A stretch of 64,000 nt of DNA from Castellaniella defragrans (GTDB lineage Bacteria; Pseudomonadota; Gammaproteobacteria; Burkholderiales; Burkholderiaceae_B), in assembly GCF_014203015.1 (NCBI RefSeq), contig NZ_JACHIB010000001.1, forward strand, positions 1-64,000. Direction: 5' to 3'. Below are positions 8,218 to 16,860 of this stretch, one piece after another. Position numbers and translations under genes: made by a program. Every line of letters starts with the position of its first letter. The stretch's first letter is position 1. A model generated the notes under the pieces. The model saw only the letters and a list, made by a program, of their open reading frames with translations. It searched no databases and was not told the origin of the DNA.

Positions 8218-8272
8218 AAGCCATACCGCCGCTACCAAACCACACCGCCGCTACCGAGCCGCATCACCGCTC
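8218..8272. repeat. 19-bp tandem repeat, nearly three units
   Basis: Units at 8218-8236, 8237-8255 and a partial, diverged unit from 8256, sharing CCGCCGCTACC. The last unit runs into the stop of the reverse-strand ligase-like gene at 8271. The rest of 7975-8270 has no gene that I can support. Confidence 0.65.
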
Positions 8273-9542
8273 AATCGTAGCGGCGGGCGTCCTCGATCAC
8301 CTTGCCGTCGTTGGGCAGGCTGCCGGCCGCGACGATCTCGACGATGGCCCGCAGCTTGGTCTGCTCGCGCACCGTGGCGGCCACGGCCCCGGCATCCAGC
8401 GCGGCGTCGGCCTCGACCCGCAGGGTCATGACGTCGTGCCCCGCCTCGCCCGACACCACCAGGCGCGCCCGCCCGATTCCCGCGTGCCGGTCCAGCACGC
8501 GGGCGATCTGCTCCGGATGCACGAACATGCCGCGCACCTTGGTCGTCTGGTCGGCGCGCCCCAGCCAGCCGCGGATGCGCAGGTTGGTGCGGCCGCAGGG
8601 CGAGGCCCCCGGCATCAGGGCCGACAGGTCGCCGGTGCCGAAGCGCAGCAGCGGGTAGTCCGCATGCAGGGTGGTGACCACCAGCTCGCCGACCTCGCCC
8701 TCGGGCACGGGCTGGCCGGTGCCGGGCCGCACGATTTCCAGGATCAGGTCCTCGTTGGCGACCAGGCCTTCGCGCGCCGGGGTCTCGAAGGCCACCATGC
8801 CCAGGTCGGCGCTGCCGTAGGCCTGGAAGCCCTGGATGCCGCGGTGCCGGAACCAGGCCTGCAGCGACGGCGGGTAGGCCTCGCCCGAGAACAGCGCCAG
8901 ACGCAGCGAGGGCAGCGCCACGCCCATCTCGTCGGCCTTTTCCAGGATGATGCGCAGGAAGCTGGGCGTGCCGGTGTAGGCGTGCGGCGCCAGGTCGGCC
9001 ATGGCGCGCACCTGCTGCTCGGTCTGCCCGACCCCGCCGGGGAACACCGTGCAGCCCAGCGCGTGGGCGGCGGTCTCCATCATGGAGCCGGCCGGGGTGA
9101 AATGGTAGGAGAAGCAGTTGTGCACCAGCATGCCGGAGCGCACCCCCGCCGCGTGCAGGGCGCGGGCGAAGCCCCAGTAGTCCGGCCGCGGGCCTTCGGG
9201 TTCGTAGATGGGGCCCGGCGAGGCGTACACCCGCCGCGCCTCGCCCCAGCCGATCGTGGAAAAGCCGCCGAACACGCGCAGGCGCTCCGCGTCGGCGGTG
9301 GCGCCCGGCGGCGCGATGCGGGCCGCGTGCTGCAGCTGCAGCAGTTCGCTCTTGCGCAGCACCGGCACGCGCGCCAGGGCCTGGCGCGAATCCAGCGCGG
9401 CGGGATCGATGCCCTGGAGCTGCCGGGCGATGGCCGGCGCCCGCGCGCGGGCCCGCTCCAGGGCGGCGGGCAGGCGCTGGAACAGCAGCCGCTCGCGCTC
9501 GTCGGCGGGCTGGGTCTCGCGCGCATCGTAGTATGCCTGCAT
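8271..9542 (-). CDS. phenylacetate-CoA ligase family protein (PaaK-like)
   Basis: 423-residue adenylate-forming enzyme of the phenylacetate-CoA ligase family. It is expected to activate an aromatic or other carboxylic acid with ATP and transfer it to CoA; the acid is unknown. Visible landmarks: YTGTPSFL in place of the phosphate-binding loop, YGSADLG (adenine site), RFGTGDLSAL (ATP/ribose aspartate), the hinge GRADQTTKVRGMFVHPEQI, and a near-terminal lysine in NDGKVIED. Length matches PaaK (about 430). Last gene of the reverse-strand operon starting at 16713, 14 bp after livF. Its co-transcription with a Liv-type importer suggests that the imported solute, or a product of it, is its substrate. 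Confidence 0.75.
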   Translation of the reverse strand: MQAYYDARETQPADERERLLFQRLPAALERARARAPAIARQLQGIDPAALDSRQALARVPVLRKSELLQLQHAARIAPPGATADAERLRVFGGFSTIGWGEARRVYASPGPIYEPEGPRPDYWGFARALHAAGVRSGMLVHNCFSYHFTPAGSMMETAAHALGCTVFPGGVGQTEQQVRAMADLAPHAYTGTPSFLRIILEKADEMGVALPSLRLALFSGEAYPPSLQAWFRHRGIQGFQAYGSADLGMVAFETPAREGLVANEDLILEIVRPGTGQPVPEGEVGELVVTTLHADYPLLRFGTGDLSALMPGASPCGRTNLRIRGWLGRADQTTKVRGMFVHPEQIARVLDRHAGIGRARLVVSGEAGHDVMTLRVEADAALDAGAVAATVREQTKLRAIVEIVAAGSLPNDGKVIEDARRYD

Positions 9543-9556
9543 GCCATTCCCCCGTG

Positions 9557-10384
9557 TCAGGCCAGCCAGCGCTTGCGCCGGCGATAGAACTTGGTGTCGC
9601 GGAAGCTGGTGCGGCCCGCCCCCGAGACGCCCAGATAGAATTCCTTCACGTCCTCGTTTTCGGCCAGCGCGCGGGCGGCGCCGTCCATCATCACGCGGCC
9701 GTTCTCCAGGATGTAGCCGTAGTCCGCGTAGCGCAGGGCCACGTTGGTGTTCTGCTCGGCCAGCAGGAAGCTCACGCCTTCGCGCTGGTTCAGGTCGCGC
9801 ACGATCTCGAAGATTTCCTCGACGATCTGCGGCGCCAGGCCCATCGAAGGCTCGTCGAGCAGGATCATGCGCGGGTCGGCCATCAGCGCCCGGCCGATGG
9901 CGGCCATCTGCTGCTCGCCGCCGGACGTATAGCCGGCCTGGCTCTTGCGGCGCTGCTTCAGGCGCGGGAAATAGCGGTAGACCCGCTCCAGGGCGGCGTC
10001 CAGGTCGGCGCGCCCCAGGCGCCGCGTGTAGGCGCCGGTGAGCAGGTTTTCCTCGATGCTCAGGTGGGCGAAGCAATGGCGGCCTTCCATGACCTGGACC
10101 ACCCCGCGCTGCACCAGGTCGGCCGGCGACAGGGACTCGATGCGTTCCCCGCGATATTCGATCCCGCCCTTGGTGACCTCGCCGCGCTCTCCGCGCAGCA
10201 GGTTGGAGATCGCCCGCAGGGTGGTGGTCTTACCCGCGCCGTTGGCGCCCAGCAGCGCCACGATCCTGCCTTCCGGCACGGTCAGGGACACGCCCTTGAG
10301 CACCAGGATGACGTGGTTGTAGATGACCTCGATGCCGTTGACGTTCAACAGCACCGCGGGTTCGGACGCCTGTGCGCTATCCAT
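9557..10384 (-). CDS. Liv-type ABC transporter ATPase (LivF-like), first system
   Basis: 275-residue ABC ATPase. Walker A GANGAGKTT at residues 46-54, signature SGGEQQM, Walker B MILLDEPSMGL, followed by the LivF-type E-Q switch region (LAEQNTN). LivF proteins drive HAAT-family importers of branched-chain amino acids, amides or aromatic acids together with LivG. This one has about 30 extra C-terminal residues (GRTSFRDTKFYRRRKRW) compared with usual LivF length of about 235; that basic tail is unexplained. Downstream of the binding-protein gene and upstream of the PaaK-like ligase in one operon. The 55 bp before it are a very GC-rich self-complementary stretch. Confidence 0.85.
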   Translation of the reverse strand: MDSAQASEPAVLLNVNGIEVIYNHVILVLKGVSLTVPEGRIVALLGANGAGKTTTLRAISNLLRGERGEVTKGGIEYRGERIESLSPADLVQRGVVQVMEGRHCFAHLSIEENLLTGAYTRRLGRADLDAALERVYRYFPRLKQRRKSQAGYTSGGEQQMAAIGRALMADPRMILLDEPSMGLAPQIVEEIFEIVRDLNQREGVSFLLAEQNTNVALRYADYGYILENGRVMMDGAARALAENEDVKEFYLGVSGAGRTSFRDTKFYRRRKRWLA

Positions 10385-10439
10385 GGTTTCCTCTCCCAGG
10401 GGCCGCCCGGGGCCGGGCCCCGCCCGGCCCCGGCACGGC

Positions 10440-11771
10440 TTACTCGGCGGCGCAGTCGCGCGTCGGCAGTTTCTTCTCGGCGGCGTACTTGTCGCCCAGG
10501 GATTTCACCAGCGGCTGCACGTACTTCGGGTTGGACTGGTACCAGTCGGACACGACGTCGAACTTCTTGCCGTCCCACTGGATGATGCGCGCCCAGTCGT
10601 CGCCCATGTGGTTCTCGCACGAGGTCTTCACCGGACGCATCAGCTTGGCGAAGCCCAGCTGTTCCAGGCGGGCCTGGTCCAGGTTCAGGTTTTCGTAACC
10701 CCAGCGCACCTGCTCGGGCGTCATGTGCTTGCCCTTGCCGAACTTTTCCTGCGCGGTGCGGATGGCCTCGACCTGCAGCATGGAGATCATCATGCCGCGC
10801 GTGTAGGCCAGCGAGCCGAAGGTGCTGCCATCCTTGTCGGCGCCCTCGCCCTTGTCGTAGACGTACTTTTTCACGTCCTCGTGCACCCGGCCGTGCTCGG
10901 CGCTGTTCTGGATGGTGATGCCGTTGTAGCCCTTGGCGACGTCGCCCAGATCCTTGACGTCGGTCTCGGAACTGGCCCACCAGATGCCGTACATCTTGTC
11001 GCGCGGGTAGCCCACGCCCTGGGCCTCGCGGATGGCGGTCGGGGTCATGATCCCAGCGCTCCAGAGGATCACGTAGTCGGGGCGGTTCTTGCGGATCTGC
11101 AGCCAGGTGGATTTCTGCTCGACCCCCGGGGCGGCGACCGGATAGAGCTGCAGATCGAAGCCGTTGTCCTTGGCGCGTTCCTGGAGCAGCGGGATGGGCT
11201 CCTTGCCGAAGGGCGAGTCGTGGTAGACCAGGGCGATCTTCTTGCCCTTGAGCTTGTCCTCGCCGCCCAGCTTCTTGGCGATGTCCTGGATCATGACGTC
11301 GGCCGCCGTCCAGTACGTGCCCAGCAGCGGGAAGTTCCACTTGAAGACCCGGCCGTCGGCCGATTGCGACAGGCCGTAGCCCACGGTGACCACGGGCTGT
11401 CCGTCGACGATCGCCTTGTCGGTCACGGCGAAGGTGATGCCCGTGGACTGGGTGTCGAAGCCGGAAGCCCCGCCGTTCTTGTTCTTCAGGCGCTCGTAGC
11501 ATTCCACGCCTTTGTCGGTGGAATAGGCCGTCTCGCATTCCTCGTAGGAAATCCTGACGCCGTTGACGCCGCCGTCGCGCTCGTTGACGAGCTTGAGGTA
11601 GTCGATCTTGCCGTTGGCCCAGGGAATGCCGAGCGGGGCGAACGAGCCGGTCCGGTAGACCAGCAGCGGAACGAACTGCTCCTCGGCGGCCTGCGCCGTG
11701 CCGGCGGCGCCCGCCAGCCCGACGGCGGCCAGCAGGGCGGCGGCGGCGGTCTTCGTCAATGCATGCTTCAT
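10440..11771 (-). CDS. periplasmic binding protein of a Liv-type ABC importer (first system)
   Basis: 443-residue periplasmic binding protein of the LivK/type-I fold, longer than classic LivK (about 370). The signal peptide is about residues 1-28 (ending GTAQA). The mature protein begins EEQFVPLLVYRTG, then shows Leu/Ile/Val-binding layout with YEECETAYSTDKGVECYERL and a two-lobed pattern. A pair of cysteines near the first domain and a C-terminal CENH/RDC may form disulfides. The ligand is probably not a simple branched-chain amino acid: the operon includes two acyl-CoA ligases, and such LivK-like proteins often bind aromatic or other carboxylates. Position between permease and LivF genes is unusual compared with livK-first operons. 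Confidence 0.8.
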   Translation of the reverse strand: MKHALTKTAAAALLAAVGLAGAAGTAQAAEEQFVPLLVYRTGSFAPLGIPWANGKIDYLKLVNERDGGVNGVRISYEECETAYSTDKGVECYERLKNKNGGASGFDTQSTGITFAVTDKAIVDGQPVVTVGYGLSQSADGRVFKWNFPLLGTYWTAADVMIQDIAKKLGGEDKLKGKKIALVYHDSPFGKEPIPLLQERAKDNGFDLQLYPVAAPGVEQKSTWLQIRKNRPDYVILWSAGIMTPTAIREAQGVGYPRDKMYGIWWASSETDVKDLGDVAKGYNGITIQNSAEHGRVHEDVKKYVYDKGEGADKDGSTFGSLAYTRGMMISMLQVEAIRTAQEKFGKGKHMTPEQVRWGYENLNLDQARLEQLGFAKLMRPVKTSCENHMGDDWARIIQWDGKKFDVVSDWYQSNPKYVQPLVKSLGDKYAAEKKLPTRDCAAE

Positions 11772-11858
11772 CTGTAGCTCCTCCTGGTGCGTGTGGCACC
11801 TATCGTGTCAACAAAGAACGGGTCCGATCGAACGCCGCCCCAAAGCCCCCGCGGTCCT

Positions 11859-12920
11859 TCAGTGGGGGAACGGCCAGATCCTGAGTTTTTCCTTGGCGAT
11901 GCTCCACAGCCTGGCCAGACCGTGCGGCTCCGCGATCAGGAAGAAGACGATCAGGAAGCCGAAAACCATATGTTCGATGTGCGAGGCCACGTCCACCGGC
12001 AGGTCCAGGCCCAGCCAGTGCGGCACGTTGGTGAGCGCCACCGGCACCAGCACCATGAAGGCCGCGCCGAAGAAGCTGCCGATGATGGAGCCCAGGCCGC
12101 CGATGATGATGATGAACAGCAGCTGCAGCGAGCGGTTCAGGTCGAAGGCCAGGGGCTCCCAGGAGCCCAGGTGGATGTAGGCCCAGAGCGCGCCCGCCAC
12201 GCCGATGATGAAGGAGCTGACGGCGAAGGCGGTGAGCTTGGCGTACACCGGCCGGATGCCGATGACGGCGGCGGCCACGTCCATGTCGCGGATCGCCATC
12301 CACTGCCGGCCGATGGCGCCGCGCACCAGGTTCTTGGCCAGCAGGCCGATGACCGCCACGAAGCACAGCACGAACAGGTATTTCTGCGCGGGCGTGGTCA
12401 CCGGCAGGCCGAAGGCTTCGAGCGCCGGCACGGACACGTTGCCCGAGGTGGAGTAGTTGGTGAAATAGGGAATGCGCAGGAAGGCCCAGTCCATGAAGAA
12501 CTGCGCCGCCAGCGTCGTCACCGCCAGGTACAGGCCGCGGATGCGCAGGCTGGGCACGCCGAACACCACGCCCGCCAGGGTGGCGAACACGCCGCCCAGC
12601 AGGATCTGGACCACCAGCGGCAGGTCCAGGCGCACGCCGAAGTTCCAGGCGGCATAGGCGCCCACCGCCATGAAGGCCCCCGAGCCGATGGAGATCTGGC
12701 CGCAATAGCCGACCAGGACGTTCAGGCCGATGGCCGCCAGCGACAGGATCAGGAAGGGGATGAGGATCGCCTGCAGGAAGTAGTCCGACGCGCCCAGCGG
12801 CACGGCGACGAAGGCCACCAGCAGCAGGCCGGCGATGAACCGGCGGTCCTGGCGGATCGGGAAGATCTGCTGGTCCGAGCGGTAGGAGCTCTTGAACTGG
12901 CCGTTTTCACGATAGAACAT
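11859..12920 (-). CDS. Liv-type ABC permease (LivM-like), first system
   Basis: 353-residue inner-membrane permease, about 9-10 hydrophobic segments. The LivM signature region GLNVLVGYCGQISIGSGAFMAVGAYAAW is recognisable in segments near residues 63-90, and the EAA-like cytoplasmic loop as GRQWMAIRDMDVAAAVIGI near 205. An N-terminal cytoplasmic extension of about 27 residues (FYRENGQFKSSYRSDQQ) precedes the first helix. Pairs with LivH (12944-13873) to form the channel. Follows livH after 23 bp. Confidence 0.85.
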   Translation of the reverse strand: MFYRENGQFKSSYRSDQQIFPIRQDRRFIAGLLLVAFVAVPLGASDYFLQAILIPFLILSLAAIGLNVLVGYCGQISIGSGAFMAVGAYAAWNFGVRLDLPLVVQILLGGVFATLAGVVFGVPSLRIRGLYLAVTTLAAQFFMDWAFLRIPYFTNYSTSGNVSVPALEAFGLPVTTPAQKYLFVLCFVAVIGLLAKNLVRGAIGRQWMAIRDMDVAAAVIGIRPVYAKLTAFAVSSFIIGVAGALWAYIHLGSWEPLAFDLNRSLQLLFIIIIGGLGSIIGSFFGAAFMVLVPVALTNVPHWLGLDLPVDVASHIEHMVFGFLIVFFLIAEPHGLARLWSIAKEKLRIWPFPH

Positions 12921-12943
12921 GGGCGGGGCTTCCTGTCAGACGG

Positions 12944-13873
12944 TCAGACGCGGTCGATGATTTTTTCGCCGAACAGGCCCTGCGGCCGGAACAGCAGGAA
13001 CACCAGGGACAGCACGTAGGCGAACCAGATCTCGATGCCGCCGCCCACGTAGGGCCCCAGGTAGACCTCGGAGAGCTTCTCGCCCACGCCGATGATGAGG
13101 CCGCCGACGATGGCGCCGGGCACGGACGTCAGGCCGCCCAGGATCACCACCGGCAGGGCGCGCAGCGCGGCCGTGGACAGGGTGAACTGCACGCCGAACT
13201 TCGAGCCCCAGACGATGCCCGTGACCAGGGCCACCAGGCCGGCCACGGTCCAGACCACCACCCAGATGCGGTTGAGTGGAATGCCCACCGACTGCGCCGC
13301 CTGGTGGTCGTCGGCCACGGCGCGCAGCGCCCGGCCCACCGTGGTGTACTGGAAGAAGAAGGCCAGCACCGCCACCAGCACGGCGGCCACGACGGCGGCC
13401 GTGAGGTCCTCCAGGTTGACCATCACGCCGCCGTCGAACATCGCATCCATGATGATGACCGGGTCCTTGGGCATGCCGACGTCGATGGAATACACCGAGC
13501 TGCCGAACAGGATCTGGCCGATGCCGTCGAGGAAATAGCTGATGCCGATGGTGGCCATCAGCAGCGTGGTGGCCTCCTGGTTGACCAGGTGGCGCAGCAC
13601 CAGGCGCTCGACCAGCACGGCCACCAGCCACATGAACAGGGCGGCCAGCGCGAAGGCCAGCAGGTTGGCCAGCACGGGCGAGGCGCCGCCCAGCCAGGCG
13701 TCGATCCAGCCCGACAGGCGGGCCATGGCGAGCGCCGCGATCAGCACCATGGCGCCCTGGGCGAAATTGAACACCCCCGACGCCTTGAAGATCAGCACGA
13801 AGCCCAGCGCCACCAGGGCGTAGAGCATGCCGCTCATCAGGCCGCCGATCACCGTTTCCAGAAAGAATCCCAT
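12944..13873 (-). CDS. Liv-type ABC permease (LivH-like), first system
   Basis: 309-residue inner-membrane permease with about 8 hydrophobic segments. LivH features: GLMSGMLYALVALGFVLIFKASGVFNFAQG at the N-terminus (given here in part: GMLYALVALG, FNFAQGA), the loop GRALRAVADDHQAAQSVGI (EAA-like, contacts the ATPase), and GGLTSVPGAIVGG near the end. Partner of the LivM-like permease. Start at 13873 chosen because the frame upstream runs into livG. 38 bp separate it from the livG stop. Confidence 0.85.
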   Translation of the reverse strand: MGFFLETVIGGLMSGMLYALVALGFVLIFKASGVFNFAQGAMVLIAALAMARLSGWIDAWLGGASPVLANLLAFALAALFMWLVAVLVERLVLRHLVNQEATTLLMATIGISYFLDGIGQILFGSSVYSIDVGMPKDPVIIMDAMFDGGVMVNLEDLTAAVVAAVLVAVLAFFFQYTTVGRALRAVADDHQAAQSVGIPLNRIWVVVWTVAGLVALVTGIVWGSKFGVQFTLSTAALRALPVVILGGLTSVPGAIVGGLIIGVGEKLSEVYLGPYVGGGIEIWFAYVLSLVFLLFRPQGLFGEKIIDRV

Positions 13874-13911
13874 TGCGACTCCTCGAATAGCATGCAGGGG
13901 CGTGAAGGGCC

Positions 13912-14751
13912 CTAGTGGCTGGCGCCCAGGTAGGCCCGGATGACCTCGGGGTTGCTGCGCACCTCGTCGGGCGTGCCGTCGCCGATCTTGCGGCCGTAGT
14001 CCAGCACCACGACCCGGTCGGAGATGTCCATGACCACGCCCATGTCGTGCTCGATCAGCACGATCGTGGTGCCGTATTCGTCGTTCACGTCGAGGATGTA
14101 GCGGCTCATGTCCTGCTTTTCCTCGATGTTCATGCCCGCCATGGGCTCGTCGAGCAGCAGGATGCGCGGCTCCATGGCGAGCGCGCGGCCCAGGTCCACG
14201 CGCTTCTGCAGGCCGTAGGGCAGGCGGCCCACCGGGGTCTTGCGCCAAGCCTGGATCTCCAGGAAGTCGATGATGTTCTCCACCACCTCGCGGTGGGCGA
14301 TTTCCTCGCGCTCGGCCGGCCCCAGCCGCAGCGCCTGGGCCAGCACGCCGGCCTTCATGCGCAGGTTGCGGCCCGTCATGATGTTGTCCAGCACGCTCAT
14401 GCCCTTGAACAGGGCGAGGTTCTGGAAGGTGCGGGCGATGCCCATTTCGGCGGCGCGGCGCGGATTCATCCGGGCGAACTGCCGGCCCTGCAGCAGGATG
14501 CGGCCTTGCTGGGGCGTGTAGACGCCGTTGATGACGTTCAGCATCGAGCTCTTGCCCGCACCGTTGGGGCCGATGATGGCGCGGATCTCGTGTTCGCGCA
14601 CGTCGAAGGAAATGTCCGTCAGCGCCTTGACCCCGCCGAAGGACAGCGAGATGTTCTGCAGGTCCAGGATGACCTCGCCGATCCGCCCCGCCCGGTCGGC
14701 GGCGCCGTCCTGCGCCGCGTCGCGGTCCTGTTCCATCGCCAGTCCGGTCAT
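13912..14751 (-). CDS. Liv-type ABC transporter ATPase (LivG-like), first system
   Basis: 279-residue ABC ATPase. A variable N-terminal stretch of about 25 residues is followed by LQNISLSFGGVKAL, Walker A GPNGAGKSS near 60, the LivG-type GIARTFQN segment, signature-region LPYGLQKRVDLGRAL (degenerate LSGGQ as usual for LivG), Walker B ILLLDEPMAG, and the switch histidine in LIEHDMGV. Works with LivF to power the importer. Its start (14751) abuts the stop of the acyl-CoA synthetase gene (14752-14754) with no gap. A second in-frame ATG five codons in is an alternative start. Confidence 0.85.
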   Translation of the reverse strand: MTGLAMEQDRDAAQDGAADRAGRIGEVILDLQNISLSFGGVKALTDISFDVREHEIRAIIGPNGAGKSSMLNVINGVYTPQQGRILLQGRQFARMNPRRAAEMGIARTFQNLALFKGMSVLDNIMTGRNLRMKAGVLAQALRLGPAEREEIAHREVVENIIDFLEIQAWRKTPVGRLPYGLQKRVDLGRALAMEPRILLLDEPMAGMNIEEKQDMSRYILDVNDEYGTTIVLIEHDMGVVMDISDRVVVLDYGRKIGDGTPDEVRSNPEVIRAYLGASH

Positions 14752-16713
14752 TCAGGCCACCTTCTTCAGCGGTTCGGGCCGCGTCACGGCCGCGGGTTCG
14801 ATGCGCAGGTCGGCGGAGATCCGGCCCGTGCGGCCATCCTCGAACTTGACCTCGGTTTCGATGAACTGGCTCGTGCGGCCCGCGAACAGGGCCTCGACCA
14901 GCACGGCGTATTTCTGCGCGATGAAGGCGCGGCGGACCTTGCGGGTGCGGGTCAGCTCGTCGTCGTCCGGGTCCAGTTCCTTGTGCAGGATCAGGAAGCG
15001 GCTGACCTGCGAGGCCGCCAGCTTCGGGTCCTGCGCGAGGTCGGCGTTGACCTGCTCGACGCAGTCCCGGATCAGGGCGTAGACCTCGTCCTTGCCGGCC
15101 AGGTCGGTGTAGCCGGCGTAGGGCAGGCCGCGGCGCTCGGCCCAGTTGCCGACCGCCTCCAGGTCGATGTTGATGAAGGCGCAGACCTCGGGGCGGTCCG
15201 CGCCGAAGGCCACGGCCTCCTTGATGAAGGAGAAGAACTTGAGCTTGTTCTCGATGTACTTGGGCGCGAACAGGCTGCCGTCGGACAGGTGGCCGACGTC
15301 CTTGGCGCGGTCGATGATCTTCAGCTGGCCGTCGGTGTCCAGGTAGCCCGCGTCGCCGGTGTGGTACCAGCCGTCCTCGGTATAGGATTCGGCCGTCGCC
15401 TTGGGGTTGCGGTAGTAGCCGGAGAACAGGCCGGGGCTGCGCAGCTGGATCTCGCCGTTGTCGGCCACGCGGATGTCCACGCCCTCGCAGGGCGGGCCGA
15501 CCGTGTCGTCGCGCACCTGGCCGTTGGCCTGGACGCAGACGAAGACCGAGGTCTCGGTGGAGCCGTAGAGCTGCTTGAGGTTGATGCCGATGGAGCGGTA
15601 GAAGACGAACAGGTCGGGGCCGATGGCCTCGCCCGCCGTATAGGCCACGCGCACCCGGCTCATGCCCAGGGTGTTGCGCAGCGGGCCGTAGATCAGCAGG
15701 TCGCCCAGGGCGTATTTCAGGCGGTCGAGCAGGCCGACGCCCGCGCCGCCGTCCAGGATCCTGTCGCCCACCCGCCGCGCCAGGCCCATCGCCCGGCGGT
15801 ACAGCCAGCGCTTGAAGCGGCCGGCGTCCTCCATGCGGATCGTGACGTGGGTGAGCAGGCCTTCGAGCACGCGCGGCGGCGCGAAATAATAGGTGGGGCC
15901 GATGTCGCGCATGTCGATCGACACGGTCTCGGGCGATTCCGGATGATTCACGGTGAAGCCCGTGGTGAGGAACTGGGTGTAGGAAAACATGTTCTGCCCG
16001 ATCCAGGCGGGCGGCAGGTAGGCCAGCACGTCCTCCCGGTCGGTCAGGCCCTCGAAGCGCTCGATGGCGCGCGCCCGGTCGATGAGCGCGTGGTGGCTGA
16101 GCACCACGCCCTTGGGCTTGCCCGTGGTGCCGGAGGTGTAGAACATCGCGGCCGTGTCCTCGGGGCGGATCGCGGCGATGCGGCCGTCGATCTCGTCGGG
16201 CAGCCGGTGGGCGCGCTCGTCGCCGCGCGACAGCAGGACTTCCCAGGCCAGCAGGCGCGGATCGCTGTAGTGGCGCAGGCCGCGCGGATCGTCGTAGACG
16301 ACGTGGCGCAGCGCCGGGCAGCGGCCGGAGACCTCCAGCATCTTGTCCACCTGCTCCTGGTCCTCGGCCACCACCACGCCGACCTCGGCGTCCTGCAGCA
16401 CGTAGGCCATTTCCTCGGCCACCGCGTCCTGGTAGAGCGGCACGGGGATGGCGCCCAGGCACTGGGCCGCCATCATCGCCATGTACAGCCGGGGGCGGTT
16501 CTCGCCGACGACGGCGACGTGCTCGCCCGGCCGGACGCCCAGTTCGGCCAGCCCCGAGGCCACGCGCCGGACCTCGGCCGCCACCTGGGCCCAGCTCAGC
16601 GTCTGCCAGATGCCCAGGTCCTTTTCCCGGATCGCGGGGCGCGCGCCGCGCACCCGCGCATGGTGCATCAGCAGGGCGGGGAACGTCGTCGCGGCGGTGG
16701 TTTCCTGTACCAT
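14752..16713 (-). CDS. long-chain acyl-CoA synthetase-type AMP-binding ligase
   Basis: 653-residue adenylate-forming ligase of the long-chain acyl-CoA synthetase type. P-loop FYTSGTTGKPKGVVLSHH, adenine motif YGSTETSVF, aspartate motif YHTGDAGYLDTDG, hinge/lysine motif IIDRAKDVGHLSDG and FAPKYIENKLKF. Length (about 600-660) fits the FadD15/FACL group. It would activate a carboxylic acid to its CoA ester. It is the first gene of the operon ligase-livG-livH-livM-binding protein-livF-PaaK-like ligase. The start at 16713 has AGGAG seven bases upstream; longer frames would extend through the divergent promoter region. A Crp/Fnr-type gene is divergent. Confidence 0.8.
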   Translation of the reverse strand: MVQETTAATTFPALLMHHARVRGARPAIREKDLGIWQTLSWAQVAAEVRRVASGLAELGVRPGEHVAVVGENRPRLYMAMMAAQCLGAIPVPLYQDAVAEEMAYVLQDAEVGVVVAEDQEQVDKMLEVSGRCPALRHVVYDDPRGLRHYSDPRLLAWEVLLSRGDERAHRLPDEIDGRIAAIRPEDTAAMFYTSGTTGKPKGVVLSHHALIDRARAIERFEGLTDREDVLAYLPPAWIGQNMFSYTQFLTTGFTVNHPESPETVSIDMRDIGPTYYFAPPRVLEGLLTHVTIRMEDAGRFKRWLYRRAMGLARRVGDRILDGGAGVGLLDRLKYALGDLLIYGPLRNTLGMSRVRVAYTAGEAIGPDLFVFYRSIGINLKQLYGSTETSVFVCVQANGQVRDDTVGPPCEGVDIRVADNGEIQLRSPGLFSGYYRNPKATAESYTEDGWYHTGDAGYLDTDGQLKIIDRAKDVGHLSDGSLFAPKYIENKLKFFSFIKEAVAFGADRPEVCAFINIDLEAVGNWAERRGLPYAGYTDLAGKDEVYALIRDCVEQVNADLAQDPKLAASQVSRFLILHKELDPDDDELTRTRKVRRAFIAQKYAVLVEALFAGRTSQFIETEVKFEDGRTGRISADLRIEPAAVTRPEPLKKVA

Positions 16714-16817
16714 GATGTCTCCTCGGTCCGGCGCGGATCCTGCGCTGCGCGGGGCCTTCAGTGCGCCTCTGTGGGGCGTGTCGCGGACTAAGGTACAGGC
16801 AGCGGCCGGCCGCCGAC

Positions 16818-16833
16818 TGTCGCACATATGACA
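16818..16833. promoter_or_regulatory. candidate Crp/Fnr-type operator
   Basis: TGTCG-CACATA-TGACA: a 16-bp dyad with the 5-6-5 spacing of Crp/Fnr sites, in the 147 bp between the divergent acyl-CoA synthetase operon and the Crp/Fnr-type gene, 28 bp before the latter's start. Likely the site of autoregulation and operon control; inferred from spacing and position. Confidence 0.5.
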
Positions 16834-16860
16834 TTCGATCTCGATCTAGGGTAAGTCCCC

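Noticed and set aside
10385-10439. Terminator between the first Liv binding-protein gene and livF
   Set aside because: The stretch is GC-rich and self-complementary but has several competing pairings and no T-run; noted within the livF entry only.
13915-16791. Forward open frame of 958 codons opposite livG and the acyl-CoA synthetase
   Set aside because: Antisense shadow; the reverse frames carry full ABC and adenylate-ligase motifs.
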